This document shows positions 10,771-21,612 of a stretch of 64,000 nt of DNA, in pieces. The stretch covers positions 85,812,194 to 85,876,193 of the forward strand of contig CM077002.1 in assembly GCA_039090855.1 (NCBI GenBank). Direction: 5' to 3'. The notes under the pieces were generated by a model that saw nothing but the letters and a program-made list of their open reading frames with translations, had not been told where the DNA came from and ran no database searches. The first letter of the stretch is position 1; each line of letters starts with the position of its first letter. The translations under genes and the position numbers were made by a program. The DNA is from Macrothele yani. Lineage: Eukaryota > Arthropoda > Arachnida > Araneae > Macrothelidae.

Positions 10771-11037
10771 CTCTCTTCTTTTTTGCCGTCAACATTTTGG
10801 TTTTTCCTGATAATTTGTTCACATGCAACTTGTTCTTAGTCAGCTAATTTTGTTGCTGTTTCCATAAGAGCTTTGGTTACTTTTCTGTTAACTTCAGAAA
10901 TATCCACTTCTTCCGATGTTAGGCCTTCTAAAGCAGAGAATATGTTCTTCAGTTCCAACTTGAAGGTATTATGGTGTTTTTTAAGGTTGGGTATGTCAAT
11001 ACATTTTGTTTGTCTTATGAGCTTGCTACGTTCGAGT

Positions 11038-11796
11038 TTAGTGTGGAGGCGCGACCCTCAGGGACATACTTGCTTCTTGTATGATGTCTACAGTAATTCT
11101 ATCTTCTCCAGGAGCTGTTCCCCGCTTCATGTTCTTGATTGCATGTGCAACTTCTGCTGGGAGGACTGGAAGAACTCTGGTACTGGTACCTTTCATGATG
11201 TCTGCAGTACATGTATCATCTCTTTCATATAATTTGGAGTAGAAATCTTTCACTCTTGTCAAAATTTCGCCTCTATTTCTTGTTACAGAACCATCTTCTT
11301 TTCTCAGTGCCATAATCTGTTTTCTTCCTTTACTGAGATGTCCCTTCGCTATCTTTAGGCTTTGGTTTTTTTCAATTGCTTTCCTCACTAGTTCACAGTT
11401 GAATTTCCTTACGTCTTCAGTGATACTTTTTCGTACTGTCTTGCATAGCTTTATATATTCCACTTTGGAAGTCACATCTTCTTTAGTTGTCCTCATCTCT
11501 CTTCTTCTTTGCATCAACATTTTGGTTTTTCCTGATAATTTGTTCGCATGCAGCTTTTTCTTAGATCCAGCTAATTTTGTTGCTCTTTCCACAAGATCTT
11601 TGGTTAGTTTTCTGTTAACTTCAGAAATATCCACTTCTTCCGATGTTAGGCCTTCTAAAGCAGAGAACCTGTTCTTCAGTTCCAACTTGAAGGTATTATG
11701 GTGTTTTTTAAGGTTGGTTATGTCAACACATTTTGTTTGTCTTATGAGCTTGCCACGTTCGAGTTTAGTATTGAGGTGCATCCTACATCTCTCCAA
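11038..11796 (-). pseudogene. RTE LINE endonuclease-RT linker, first copy
   Basis: The frame runs from HLNTKLERGKLIRQTKCVD through a basic helical linker (EEVDISEVNRKLTKDLVERA) to RTAPGEDRITVDIIQEAS-type sequence, the segment just before RT motif 1. It then breaks off and the linker starts again at 11.04 kb. RTE copy 1 has a single linker, so the repeat is particular to this copy. Confidence 0.85.
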
Positions 11797-11821
11797 TCTA
11801 TGGTCACTACCTGCGTTGAAC

Positions 11822-12559
11822 TTATTTTAGCACACTGCAGTCTTTGATGACGAATTTTTTGTTACACATAATAAAATCAATTTCACTTGTCGTCCCATTT
11901 GGATGTCTCCATGTCCATTTCCTGTGTGGCTTTTTCTTGAAAAAGGAGTTCATGATGAAAAACCCTTCTGCCTCTGCAAACTCAACGAGAGTATTTTTAC
12001 GCTTGTTTCTGTTGACGTGACCGAATTTACCTGCTGAAGTTTCATTCTGTTGCCGTTGCTCTATTTTTGCGTTGAAATCTCCCATAATTATCTTAAAGTG
12101 CTGCTTACCTTTATTATTTAGATGACGAATTTCCTCATAAAATTCTTCTATTTTTTCTTCAGGATGACTTGTGGTGGATGCATAAGTTTGAATAATCTGA
12201 GCCTTGTATCTTCTCGAGAGTTGGATAACGAGTCGTGCAGCTCTGTCAGAGGAACTTTCAACTTCTATAACTTTATCTTTCAGTTTCTTGTTTATTATAA
12301 ATCCAACACTACTAGTTCTGCCAGTATCTGTCGCACGATAGTAGAAGAGATGTCCACTTTTCAGTTCAATGAGATCTTTTCCTTTTCTGCTTACCTCACT
12401 TAGCCCGACGATGTCCCACTTGATCCTTTGTAGTTCCTTTTCTAATTCAAGAAGCCTTGAATCAGAAGATAGGGAGCGTACGTTATACGTAGCCAAGGTC
12501 GGCGTCGGATGGCAGCCTAGTCCGGTCCTCCGGAGATTCTTAGCACCCTCTGCCTTCAT
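11822..12559 (-). pseudogene. AP-type endonuclease of RTE LINE copy 2
   Basis: The 245-residue frame has LATYNVRSLSSD, IVGLSEVSRKG, SVGFIINKKL, YASTTSHPEEK, MGDFNAKIEQ and TSEIDFIMCNKKF. These are the ordered motifs of LINE AP endonucleases, better kept than in copy 1. The concluding SDHR motif falls at the break near 11,800. Confidence 0.88.
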
Positions 12560-12984
12560 GTCGCACTGGCAGCTGCCTTGGCCAGGTACATTTCAGCTGC
12601 CGGAGACTGAGGGCCAAGATTTAAGTTGTGGAGTCGTTTGGAGGGGTTTGGCCATAATTAACCACGCTGGCCAAGCGGGTTGGTGAGTGTGGGATAGCAT
12701 TTTCTCTAATCCCGATGGTATAGTTATACCGCTACTGGCGGTCGTCAGAGCCCTTTTAGTGGGAACAGGATGCACCACGAGAAGGCAGGGTTGACATTTG
12801 TCAAGGAGAGGCTGTGATGTTGCGCATCACAGATATATATATATACTAGATTAAACCGAAGTAAATACAAAAACCACAAGAATATATTTGGAAAAAACTC
12901 TTTTTACCAACTCAATAAATGCAACTGAATTGAACACCACCTCTTATGGCTCAGAGCCGGTGCGTACCTGGTTGATATCTGAAT

Positions 12985-13258
12985 TGGAAAGTCATGAATC
13001 GGCATAGGCGGTCCTGTAACCTGTGCCCTGGCCGACTCGATCGCCTGACCTGACACCTCTGAGCTTCATTCTGTGAGGATGTGTGAAATCAAAGGTATAA
13101 GTATCAAACCCAAATGACATCTAGCATGTGTCGCTTCAAATAACGCATACTGGACACTTGCGACACCATTAATGGACCCGTACTGGATGTCGTTCATTGG
13201 AACATTGTTCCACGTGACTGGTAATGTATTGTGGCGAACATGGCCACTTTGAATTAGC
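12985..13258 (+). pseudogene. Mariner-like transposase C-terminal relic
   Basis: Across frames the plus strand reads IGIGGPV, then WPTRSPDLTPLSFIL, a stop, GCVKSKV and a stop. The SPDLTPLxFxLWGxVKxxVY signature belongs to the IS630/Tc1/mariner superfamily, around the third catalytic acid. No terminal repeats were found. Confidence 0.6.
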
Positions 13259-13259
13259 A

Positions 13260-14217
13260 TTAAAATAAATTACTTGATCGCACAATGTATCAGCCTCTTG
13301 TCTTGCATTGTCATTCTTTCCCTTAATATCGTTTTATGCCTCTCATTGCCCGAAGTCAGATGTTGTAACAACATTTTTGTATAGCATGAGTATTTATCTA
13401 CAACTTTGTAACTAGAAATTTTCTGCTGTCTGCGATATTTTAAGATTAACTTTTGTAAGTTAAGCATTTCGCCACCAGGAGCGCTTCAATCACTATTATT
13501 GGGAAACACATACTTTTGATCTTTCCTTCCTTCTGCCAAATGGGATGAAATCGAGAAGTAAAACATTCGGAAATAACTGAAGACGGGGAAATCATACTGA
13601 TCTCAATATTCAACGGCTTTGTAATGGCTTCTCATATAAAGAAATATAATTCAGTAGGAACTGTTAGTACCAAAATAATCTAGATATGTGATGCAATCAC
13701 GAATCAGGATTTCTGCACTTTCCTGATGCATGTGAAACTTCATAGCCCGGAATTAACCTTTCAGATTGTAAAACATGAAATTTGTGTTTAGATCTCCTCG
13801 CCCAGCGAAGTGACCTTGAACTGGGGAAGAGTTAATGTTTTTCCAACTGTAAATACTCATGGGAATCGTTGGATTAATGAAAATATAAATAAAAAATAAA
13901 CTGTGGATTCCTTCATCTCCGCACAGCAGCCGTCAAACAGGTTTAGTGTTTTCCGCTTGTTTTTGAATTAAAAGTATTTTCGAATCCGATGACAATACAA
14001 CTCAAGGCGACTAAAAAGAAATAATCATGTTAAATATTTCCCACGATCGTTAAATTTGGTATCAGCGAATCGCCAATGGAACTAAATATGCATAAATATT
14101 TTCTTGGATTCATAGGGTTTTCAAGAAAGTACTGAATGCTTGGCGAATGAAAAACTACGACCCTGTGAGTGTAATTTTGTGCTTATAAACAAATGCCCTC
14201 GCAGTGATATGACAAAC
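13260..14217. other. Unassigned AT-rich sequence
   Basis: No coding frame with family resemblance and no internal repeat was seen between the mariner relic and the first array element. Confidence 0.4.
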
Positions 14218-17200
14218 AAGAAAGACGACACCGAATTTTCGGTTGTAATGAACACGTCTTCTGAATTCGTTCCGATGTGAATAAAATTTATCAAACCTAT
14301 TGAAAGTCAATGAAATCGGTTAGCAAGAAAAACCAACCGGATTTCTGGGATCAATAAAACATCCAGAAATAGGAACAGCTACTTGCATAATGTTCATGAA
14401 ATCCAAAAACATTGATCAGGTGTCCACAGATTTTCAGCAACATATCACTTCCACCAGCGGCTAAAAAGTAGTATGTTACGAAAATTAACAAATGGCGCAC
14501 AAAAAGTCAGGTTGAAAATTAACAAATGTGCACGTAAAGTTTTTCATAGCAGAAGGCAGGTATCAGAGACAAAGCAATTTCCAAATCAAACAGTTAAAAG
14601 AAAAAAGTATAGAATGAAATATGGTATAACTTTACGCTTTCTAGCGGGAGAATTTTGCATAGTGGAAAAGTTGAAAATAGGCGAAAAATATTCTTCATGG
14701 AAAAAGCTATGCTATGGAGAAAGGAAAACATACACTCTCAAATAGTCTCCCGGAAGCAGAGATAGCGAGAAAAAGGTTTTGACCTTTACGCCCCCTGCAG
14801 GGAGATCTGTGCATTATTTAAAGATGATAACACTCCACATCTCTATTGTAGCGAATTGCACACAGTAAAAAAAGAAATTTTTCAATAGCATTTTTAGAAG
14901 CGAAGATACAGCTTCAAACAGAAGCATACAAAAACCACCTAGCGACAGAACTATGAACTATGAAACTCCTGAAATGCTAACTTAAAGTGTTCCACAAAGT
15001 AATGCCATCGGGTGTTGAAAGAATCTTTTTAAATCGAACATGTAGAAGCAGATATATTGAGAAAAATAGATTAAACATTAGCGTCCCTAGTGGCGAACTT
15101 TTGCATTATTTTTGGTAGGAAATACACACAAAATAGTTTTTATAATTAGTAGTATCTGGTCGAAAAAGAATTTTTTCAATCAGATTTTTAGTTCCGTAAA
15201 TATTGCTGAAAACGTTAACGTGAATTTACGCCTCTTAGTGGCACATTTGTGAGTCAAGAAAATTTTGAAATTATATAAGAACATTTCGCACCGGAAATGC
15301 TCTTCAACAAAGAAAGAATTTTTCAAATCGGATTCTTAGAAGCAGAGATATCGACAAAAATAAGATATACATCTACGCTCTCTGGCGGGAAAACTATGTG
15401 TTATTTAAAAAAGAAAGTGTCCTGAAAAGGTTTTCCGAGGTAAGCGGTATGATTCCACAAACGAAATTTTTCAATCGAGATTTCAAAAGCTTAGATTTTA
15501 CTGCAAATACATCAGAAGCAGAAATAAAGGCTTACGCTCCTCGTGGCCAAATCATTCTTTACCAAAAATTAGAAATATATGCAAAACAATTCCCATCAGG
15601 AGCTGTATCCAATGAAGGAAGAATTTTTCAAATCGGAGTTTTAAAAGCAGAGATACTGGAAAAAATGCAATTTACAATTACTTCCCTAGTGGAAAATCTA
15701 TGCGTTACTTGAAGAATTTGAAATTATATGAAAAACATTTTGCACGAAGTGCTCTTCAAAAAGGAAGAATTTTTCAAATCGGATTCTTTGAAGCAGAGAT
15801 ATCGTCAAAAAATGATATTCGTCTACGGCCCCTAGAAGAAAAACTATGCAGTATTTTAAGAAGTGTTACAGGGCTTGATGCTGAGTTCTATTACAGCGAC
15901 CTGGGTGGAGGGTTCGGTATCGGTGGTATAATCCGTAATTCTCCTAACTGGAGCAGATAAATACAATACAAAGCATAGAAAAGGGAATCGACTGAGGCTA
16001 AATTTTGCAGTGAGGAAAACTTTTATTCAGATGTTACGGGGAATGTCTTTAAGCCTTGTCCTGATCTCCGTTCTTTCTACCTCTTCCCCCGCTCATGATC
16101 TCTTTCCGTCTCCCCTATCATCGGCCTCATTTCTCCCTCCTTCCCTTTTTTCCTTAAAATCTTGCACCCCTGCTAAAGATCTCCTGCCCCGTCGACCTCT
16201 GCCACCGAGTTCCCTCAGCCACACCCTAAGATGCCTCCTCTCCGAAAAACGCAAGATTCCTTAATTGGCCCTGTACTTCCTTCGGCGCTTTCCTTGGGAC
16301 AACAGAAAAGCAATAATGTCCAGTTTCATTCTTCTCACATCAACGAAACTATAAATCTAACACCCCCTCTGCTGCGACGCGTGGGAAAAAGGTAATTTGC
16401 CTGTCCACTGCCCATTCTATCCAAATGGCGGGAATTGAAAGAAAATTACTACAATTCACTATCTCTAAAAATGGCTACAGAATTTCGCTTCCAATAAATA
16501 TGAACTGAGATCCCCTGGTGACCAGGGGATCTCAGTGTTTGTTTCTTATGAAAAATTAAAAATTATATGCAAAACATTTCCCATCAGGAGCTGTATCCGA
16601 TGTAGGAAGAATTTTTCAAATCGGAGTTTAGAAACAGAGATATCCGGTGAAAGCGCAAGTTACCTTTACGCTTTCTAGCAGAAGATCTATGCTTTAGTTG
16701 AAAGTTTCGAAATTATATGAGAAACATTTCGCACTGGAAGCGCTCTCCAACAAAAGAAGAATTTTTCAAATCGAAGTCTTCGGAACAAAGATATCGGCAA
16801 AAATAAGATATACATCTACGACACCTGGCGGGAAAACTGTGCGTTATTTTAAGAAGAAAGTATTCTAAAAAGGTTTTCTGAGGTGAGCGGTATCGGTCCA
16901 CGAAATAATTTTTTCAATTTTTCAGAAGCCCAAATTTTGCTGCAAATGCATCAGAAGCAGAAAAACCACTTATCATTCTTTACCAAAAATTAGAAATTAT
17001 ATGCCAAACATTTCCCATCAGCAGCTGTATCCGAAGCAGAAAGATTTTTTTCCAAATTGTAGTTTTAGAAGCAGAGATATTGTGAAAAACGTCATTTAAC
17101 TTTACGCCACCTAGCGAAAAATCTATGCACTACTTAAAAAGTAGACGGTTCTCAAAATAGACTTTGATAAAAATGGCACCAAAAAAAAATTTTTTTTTTG

Positions 17201-17455
17201 AATCGGAAGCAAATATATGGAATAAAAGATATTTTAAATTCGATATCATCTGCGTTTATGTCCTCTAATGGCGAAGTTCTGCATCGGAAAAATAAACCGG
17301 AATACAAGGATCATCATTCTCACATTTCAAGCTTCACAATGCAAAAGAATTTTTCAAATCGAACTAATGGTTGCAGAGATATGGTGTCCGCAGACGGACG
17401 AATGGACACACACCGATAGCATAAGCACGATCAGTTTTTTACAAAAGACGTGCTA
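14218..17455 (+). repeat. Array element, copy 1: ~150-160 bp units with CTCF-core-like motif
   Basis: The element opens with GACACCGAATTTTCGG and closes with a GACGGACGA-type stretch followed by ACAAAAGACGTGCTAAAAA. These borders are shared with the copies at 25.2 and 46.4 kb. Between them are diverged units. Each has a short GC-rich block (for example TACGCCCCCTGCAGGGA near 14,788, GCGTCCCTAGTGGCGAA near 15,081, TACGCTCCTCGTGGCCAAA near 15,534, TACGCCACCTAGCGAAAA near 17,104), then GAATTTTTCAAATCGG, then AGAAGCAGAGATATC. This copy is the longest and most diverged. It has no coding capacity. Confidence 0.8.
16504..16536. repeat. Perfect 16-bp palindrome with 1-nt loop
   Basis: ACTGAGATCCCCTGGT at 16504-16519 is followed one base later by its exact reverse complement. 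It lies inside array element copy 1. Confidence 0.9.
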
Positions 17456-18281
17456 AAAATATCCTTTTAGGCAGTAGTAACGACTCCTGTTTATTGGAAA
17501 GTTTACTCCTGTTTAACGGATTCAAAATTTTGAAAAGAACTATAACTGTAGCCTTACTCTTTCGGAGTTGGCTATAGCACCTGATGACATTTAACTTCAT
17601 AATCATATTCAGATGGATGTACGGATCTGGGGTGCTTCAAACATTTTGTCCGTTCAAAACACTTAGTAGGGTGGCATTGCCTTTCCGACATTAAAAAAGT
17701 GATCGTCAATCAAGTAGCGAAAACTAATTTGTTAAGCTGTGAGTGATAAGGAGAGCATTACTTCTAAGCACCACATTTAGTCCGCGCAAAGCAAGGGGGA
17801 AGAAATTTCGGGAACGAATGGGATTTCCGAGAAGAACCGAACGATATATTGCATGAATGGCCACACACGAAGATGATCGTTTTTATTTATTTATTTATTT
17901 TATTTTTGCTAGAGAGCCTTTGAGTCGTGACTCGTGGCTCTCCTCGTGGCAGGGAAAGCGTGTATTCCGGTCGAGTGTTGACTGTTGAGTACTGCTACAG
18001 CTTAGGGACACAGAGGCTGATTTTATTTTTCGATTTCCCAATGAAAAGTTGCGAGGTGAATTTCCTATCTATTACTCTCTCCGAATCGTAAAATTTTCTG
18101 ACCTCCTCGTAGTTTTTACGATCCCAGGATTTTTTCAACGGGATTCCAAGAATCAGTAAAGCACAAAAGCAGTGGCAGAAATGTACGTTACGAAAGATAT
18201 AATGAATTAATTGTTCATAGCGAAACAAAATGAATTTTTCAAATGGCGCAGTTAGAAATAGCGTTTTGGAGAGGAACATAA
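17456..18281. other. Unassigned, with a TTTA microsatellite
   Basis: A short TTTA run lies near 17,885-17,905. No gene or element was recognised elsewhere in the stretch. Confidence 0.4.
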
Positions 18282-18365
18282 TACAGTCGAACCTCGTTAA
18301 TGCGAACATCTCAGGGGCTCAAAAATGTATTCGCGTTAAAAGTACTTCGTGTTACTCAGCTCAGA
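18282..18365 (+). repeat. Possible pogo/Tigger-like element end
   Basis: ACAGTCGAACCTCGTTAATG and a nearby TTCGCGTTAAAAG resemble the terminal repeat of pogo-type elements (CAGT..AACCTCG..AATTCGAAC). Only one end is visible. Confidence 0.35.
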
Positions 18366-18367
18366 CA

Positions 18368-18596
18368 GTGGCGCCCATATGAATACTTTTAGGAGGGGGG
18401 AGAGCTAAGAAAAATCCTTACCTCCTTCAAGGCTGTCAAACATTTTAGTAAACGTACAAGATACTAAAATACAACAGAAATAATTGATACAATCAATCAT
18501 TAATATCTTATTATTTTTAAAAATGCTTTAAAAAAAGGTTTCGTCTATTTTACTGTTTTACATTTATCAAAACTTTGGCTTTACCAATGGGCGCCC
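18368..18596. mobile_element. Small inverted-repeat element, GGCGCCCAT termini
   Basis: The left end reads GTGGCGCCCATATG and the right end is the complement of GGGCGCCCATTGG, giving an inverted-repeat pair around ~230 bp. No clean target duplication was found. Its ends resemble the element at 61,261. Confidence 0.4.
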
Positions 18597-18629
18597 TTGT
18601 ACTCAGATGTTATTAATTAAACAAATGCA

Positions 18630-18818
18630 GGAAGGAAAGGCAAAGAAGGAAGGCCAAGGAAGACATGGGTGGATCAGATTCAGGAGTGTCTGCATGAGAA
18701 AAAGATTATGAGTATGAAGTATAAAAGATCTTGTGTACCGCGTGTAATGGATATCAGTGAAGCCCAAGTTGTACGTCAAGATCACTGTAAATGGAGAAGT
18801 TTGATACGACAACAGTAA
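18630..18818 (+). pseudogene. LINE polyprotein C-terminal fragment
   Basis: The plus strand encodes 62 residues with GRPRKTWVDQIQECL and AQVVRQDHCKWRSLIRQQ before a stop. This is the typical tail of a non-LTR retrotransposon ORF2, where GRPxxxW precedes a histidine/arginine-rich end. It is 5' truncated and belongs to a different LINE family from the RTE copies. Confidence 0.65.
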
Positions 18819-19234
18819 GTAAAAATATCTAGTTGTTTGTATTTCTTTTTGGAGCTAACCTCTGAATCTCAGAGAACAGCTTAGTGATATGTATGTATGT
18901 ATGAATGTTGTTTCCTGTAAAAATATTTCGCATGAATATTGTTTTCTGTAACAACATTATTTTTCTTTGTATTTTCTTTTTTGTCATAAAAAAACTTTAG
19001 AGTAATTTTATATCCTTCGTGTTTCCGACTCATGTTGACATAAAGCAGTTGTATCTAAATATCACAGAAAATGAAAGCACTAGGACTGACACTTTTGGTA
19101 ACTTTCTGGAGTTACCAAAACGTGACACTCCTTAGACATCTAAACTTCTACAAAAAATGTGTTGTGTGAGTAAAGTAGCAAAACAAATATAAAACAATCC
19201 GTATTTATTGGTGTAGGAAAAAATACCATCTTCT

Positions 19235-19272
19235 CGCAAGCTTTTCCCGTCAACGGACGGCTTCTTCAGGCG
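19235..19272 (-). ncRNA. Hammerhead-ribozyme-like motif in the Penelope 3' end, speculative
   Basis: On the minus strand CTGAAGAA is followed by the hairpin CCGTC-CGTT-GACGG and then GAAAAGC. This is reminiscent of the CUGANGA / stem II / GAAA core of minimal hammerheads known from Penelope-like elements. Two unpaired bases separate the core from stem II, and stems I and III were not convincingly found. Confidence 0.25.
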
Positions 19273-19529
19273 GTTACAGAGGAAAACAGAATCAAACTAA
19301 TAGATTAATACGCATACACATAAATAAATAAATATGATATGTAGAACACCACGCTCGCGCATGCCAAACACGCGGGTAACAACAGAAATGCTACAGTATA
19401 TGATATATGATTAAAACGTAATAAGTCGTTAATGTATACAGGATCATTGCATCCTATTTATGCCAAGCAGATGGCTCCAGGCCGCATGGGGCTCCACTGA
19501 GACTTCTGTGTTGCACACAACATGACGTG

Positions 19530-20383
19530 TTAATATCTCAATAGTACACATGTGTATCTCTAATTGCTGCCGTTCTGGCATCTCTGTATGGAGCTATCTT
19601 GCGGATGTTCTGCCATTGCGGTTGCGTTCCCTGAATAGCTACTTCCCTGGCAAGCGCTGTGGTAAGTTTATTTTGCTTTACGTCCCTTTTGTGTTCTGCC
19701 ATTCACACACTTAATGACCTTTTAGTGAGTCCCACATATTGTTTCGTGGACGAGTCCGGGTACTGTAGTGGAAAGCTATAGATACCTGCGTCCGTAATTC
19801 TTGTGGAGTCACTTCTTTCGGTGCTGAGTATGGCCACCATTGATTTAGGTGTTTTCAAACCTACACCCAGACCTCTCCTTCGAAAAAGGTTCTTGATGAA
19901 ATATGAAATTCTGGGTATGTAGGGAATAGCTCCAACAAATTTCAATGGTGCCTTTTTACTTACCTTAATTCGTTTGCTTGCCTCCTTTTTCACTACGATG
20001 TTTTCCACTCTGGAAGTGTCAAATCCTCCAGCTCTGGCTAGATCTTTCACAGCTCCAATTTCTATTTCATAGTCTACCTTCTCAGTACATAGTTCCCTAG
20101 CCCATTTAGCTCAGAATTTGAAGACTGCGTATTTATGGGCTGTTGTGTTGGCTGAGGTTGGCAGAATGGGGTTATTCACGTGCGTGGGCTTCTAGTACAC
20201 GTTGGTACTGATTACACCCGATGCTAATCTCTTCACGAGCACATCCAAGAAAGGTAATTCTCCTTTGTTTTCAATTTCAACATCAAATTTTATGTCATCA
20301 TGCACTTTGTTCATAGCAACGACAAAGTCTTGCAAGTAATGTTGTCCATGTTCCCAGGCAAAAAAAAACTGACAATAAAGCAA
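19530..20383 (-). pseudogene. Penelope-like RT tail plus GIY-YIG endonuclease
   Basis: Read across two stops and one frameshift, the blocks are: IENKGELPFLDVLVKRL and VY-stop-KPTHVNNP (the PFLDV and KPTHT motifs after the Penelope RT core), a basic linker with YIPRISYFIKNLFRRRG, then DAGIYSFPL and KQYVGLTKRSLSV (the GIY and YVG halves of the nuclease). The tail AEHKRDVKQNKLTTALA is in a shifted frame. Penelope elements use this nuclease to open the target. The RT catalytic core is missing. Confidence 0.7.
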
Positions 20384-20640
20384 TGCTTCATATACTGTCC
20401 TGAATTAATTTCTTTGAAAAATTATGAGGACTTCAGTTCCTAGTTTAGTAGGATCGTCATGGTTTAGATGTAGCACTACTCCATTAGGCTCTAAAGAACT
20501 GGAAAGGTGCCTTTGTGGTTTAGCATTTGTGTTCACAAAAGAGGAAGGCATCTTCTCAAACCTGATGAAGTGGCACTCGTAGGGTTCATATACCAAAGGT
20601 TTGATGTTCTAATAAAAATTACAAAAGTTATTCAAGATAT

Positions 20641-21287
20641 GCCGTATTTTTAAGCATCTGACGTACCAAAAAAACTGGTGACGTTTAACCCCCCCCTCTC
20701 ACACACACACGCATTCACTATCGGCTATTATTTTACAAAATTATGGATGCCTCTCAACAAAATGCGGTGAGCATCAGAAAGCTAGAAGCACCTGGGTAGG
20801 TATGACACTGACGCATAGCATAGAACGTTAAGTATTTAGTGCAGATCACCATGAACCAGCATTATGATTATTTCTTTCTCCAAATTATGTAACACAGTAA
20901 TACTAATGAAATAAAACTCAGCTTGATATGACAGTTAAATGAAAATTTGCTGCAATTACTAAAATTGTCCGAATACAAGCACTTCATGACACGCACACGA
21001 TGATCAATAAAGTCAGTACTTATCTCAGTAATTTTTGTGGAAAATGAATTCTCATTGTTACTTATCGTAAGTTTTATTGTTGGGTCTCGTAAGTTCATAA
21101 GAACGCCTCTTTCAATTGATAGCATCGCAGGAACTGAGCCTGGTTTGAGTTCAGAAGCCTCACATGATCAATAACTTTTTTATTCATTTTACAGTTGAGA
21201 AACGTACTTCAGTATTTGACCGGAACGACAATAACAATTTTGAGGAGTTTTACGCTTTCAAGAAAGTTACTGAGAAAATTTGAATAA
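20641..21287. other. Unassigned, with a short AC-rich run
   Basis: A C-rich then ACACAC stretch lies near 20,690-20,712. No gene was recognised. Confidence 0.35.
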
Positions 21288-21290
21288 ATT

Positions 21291-21373
21291 AAAACTGACA
21301 ATAAAGAAAATGCTTCATATACTGTCCTGAATTAATTTCTTTGAAACATTATGAGGACTTCAGTTCCCAGTTT
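21291..21373 (-). repeat. Second fragment of the Penelope-region sequence
   Basis: AAAACTGACAATAAAG... through GAGGACTTCAGTTCCCAGTT is a near-identical direct repeat of 20,367-20,447, about 920 bp away. Confidence 0.7.
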
Positions 21374-21474
21374 CATTCTGTTTAGGAAGCGGTAAGCTCT
21401 AACAGCTAATGTTCGTATTCAACAAGGGTTTAACATCCACTATGAGTAACTAAGAGCAGCCGCCTGTCCCTGAT

Positions 21475-21612
21475 TTGGGGTCGTTTGTTACAGAGAAGGT
21501 AGCGAGCAAGGGACATGTAAGACAAACACTCCAAAGATGCCTCATTCAGGACTGTGACGTGGGTCCATGGTTAGATGCCAGATCTTAGACAACTGCGCCA
21601 TCGGGAAAGCTG
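21475..21612 (-). repeat. Degraded tRNA-derived SINE, same family as 6.9 kb
   Basis: Colinear similarity to the minus-strand SINE at 6947-7167: GACAAACACTCCAAAGATGC and TTAGACAACTGCGCCATCGG correspond to the body and tRNA head. Box B is lost. Confidence 0.4.

Larger units (their letters stand above)
9342..12830 (-). mobile_element. RTE-clade LINE, long rearranged copy 2
   Basis: A ~3.5 kb copy with 5' leader, endonuclease, linker, RT and C-terminal region, ending in an ATG/CAT microsatellite tail (9343-9371). Such simple-repeat tails are typical of RTE elements. An internal duplication of the linker (10.76-11.04 kb and 11.46-11.79 kb) and a deletion in the RT N-terminus disrupt it. The right end is shared with RTE copy 1. 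Confidence 0.9.
19200..20640 (-). mobile_element. Penelope-like element, 5'-truncated
   Basis: The minus strand carries the end of a Penelope-type RT, a linker and a GIY-YIG endonuclease, then a 3' non-coding end with a motif found in Penelope-like terminal repeats (19,235-19,272). Stops interrupt the frame. A second short fragment of the same sequence, a direct repeat of 20,367-20,447, lies at 21,291-21,373. Confidence 0.7.

Noticed and set aside
15398..15960. Open frames with repeated YAPW/IKAYAP-like peptides in the array element as a repeat protein
   Set aside because: Frames change between copies and are broken by stops in most units; the conservation tracks DNA blocks, not codons.
14218..17455. 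CRISPR array
   Set aside because: Units are ~150-160 bp with diverged sequence throughout, not short identical repeats with unique spacers, and the context is eukaryotic.
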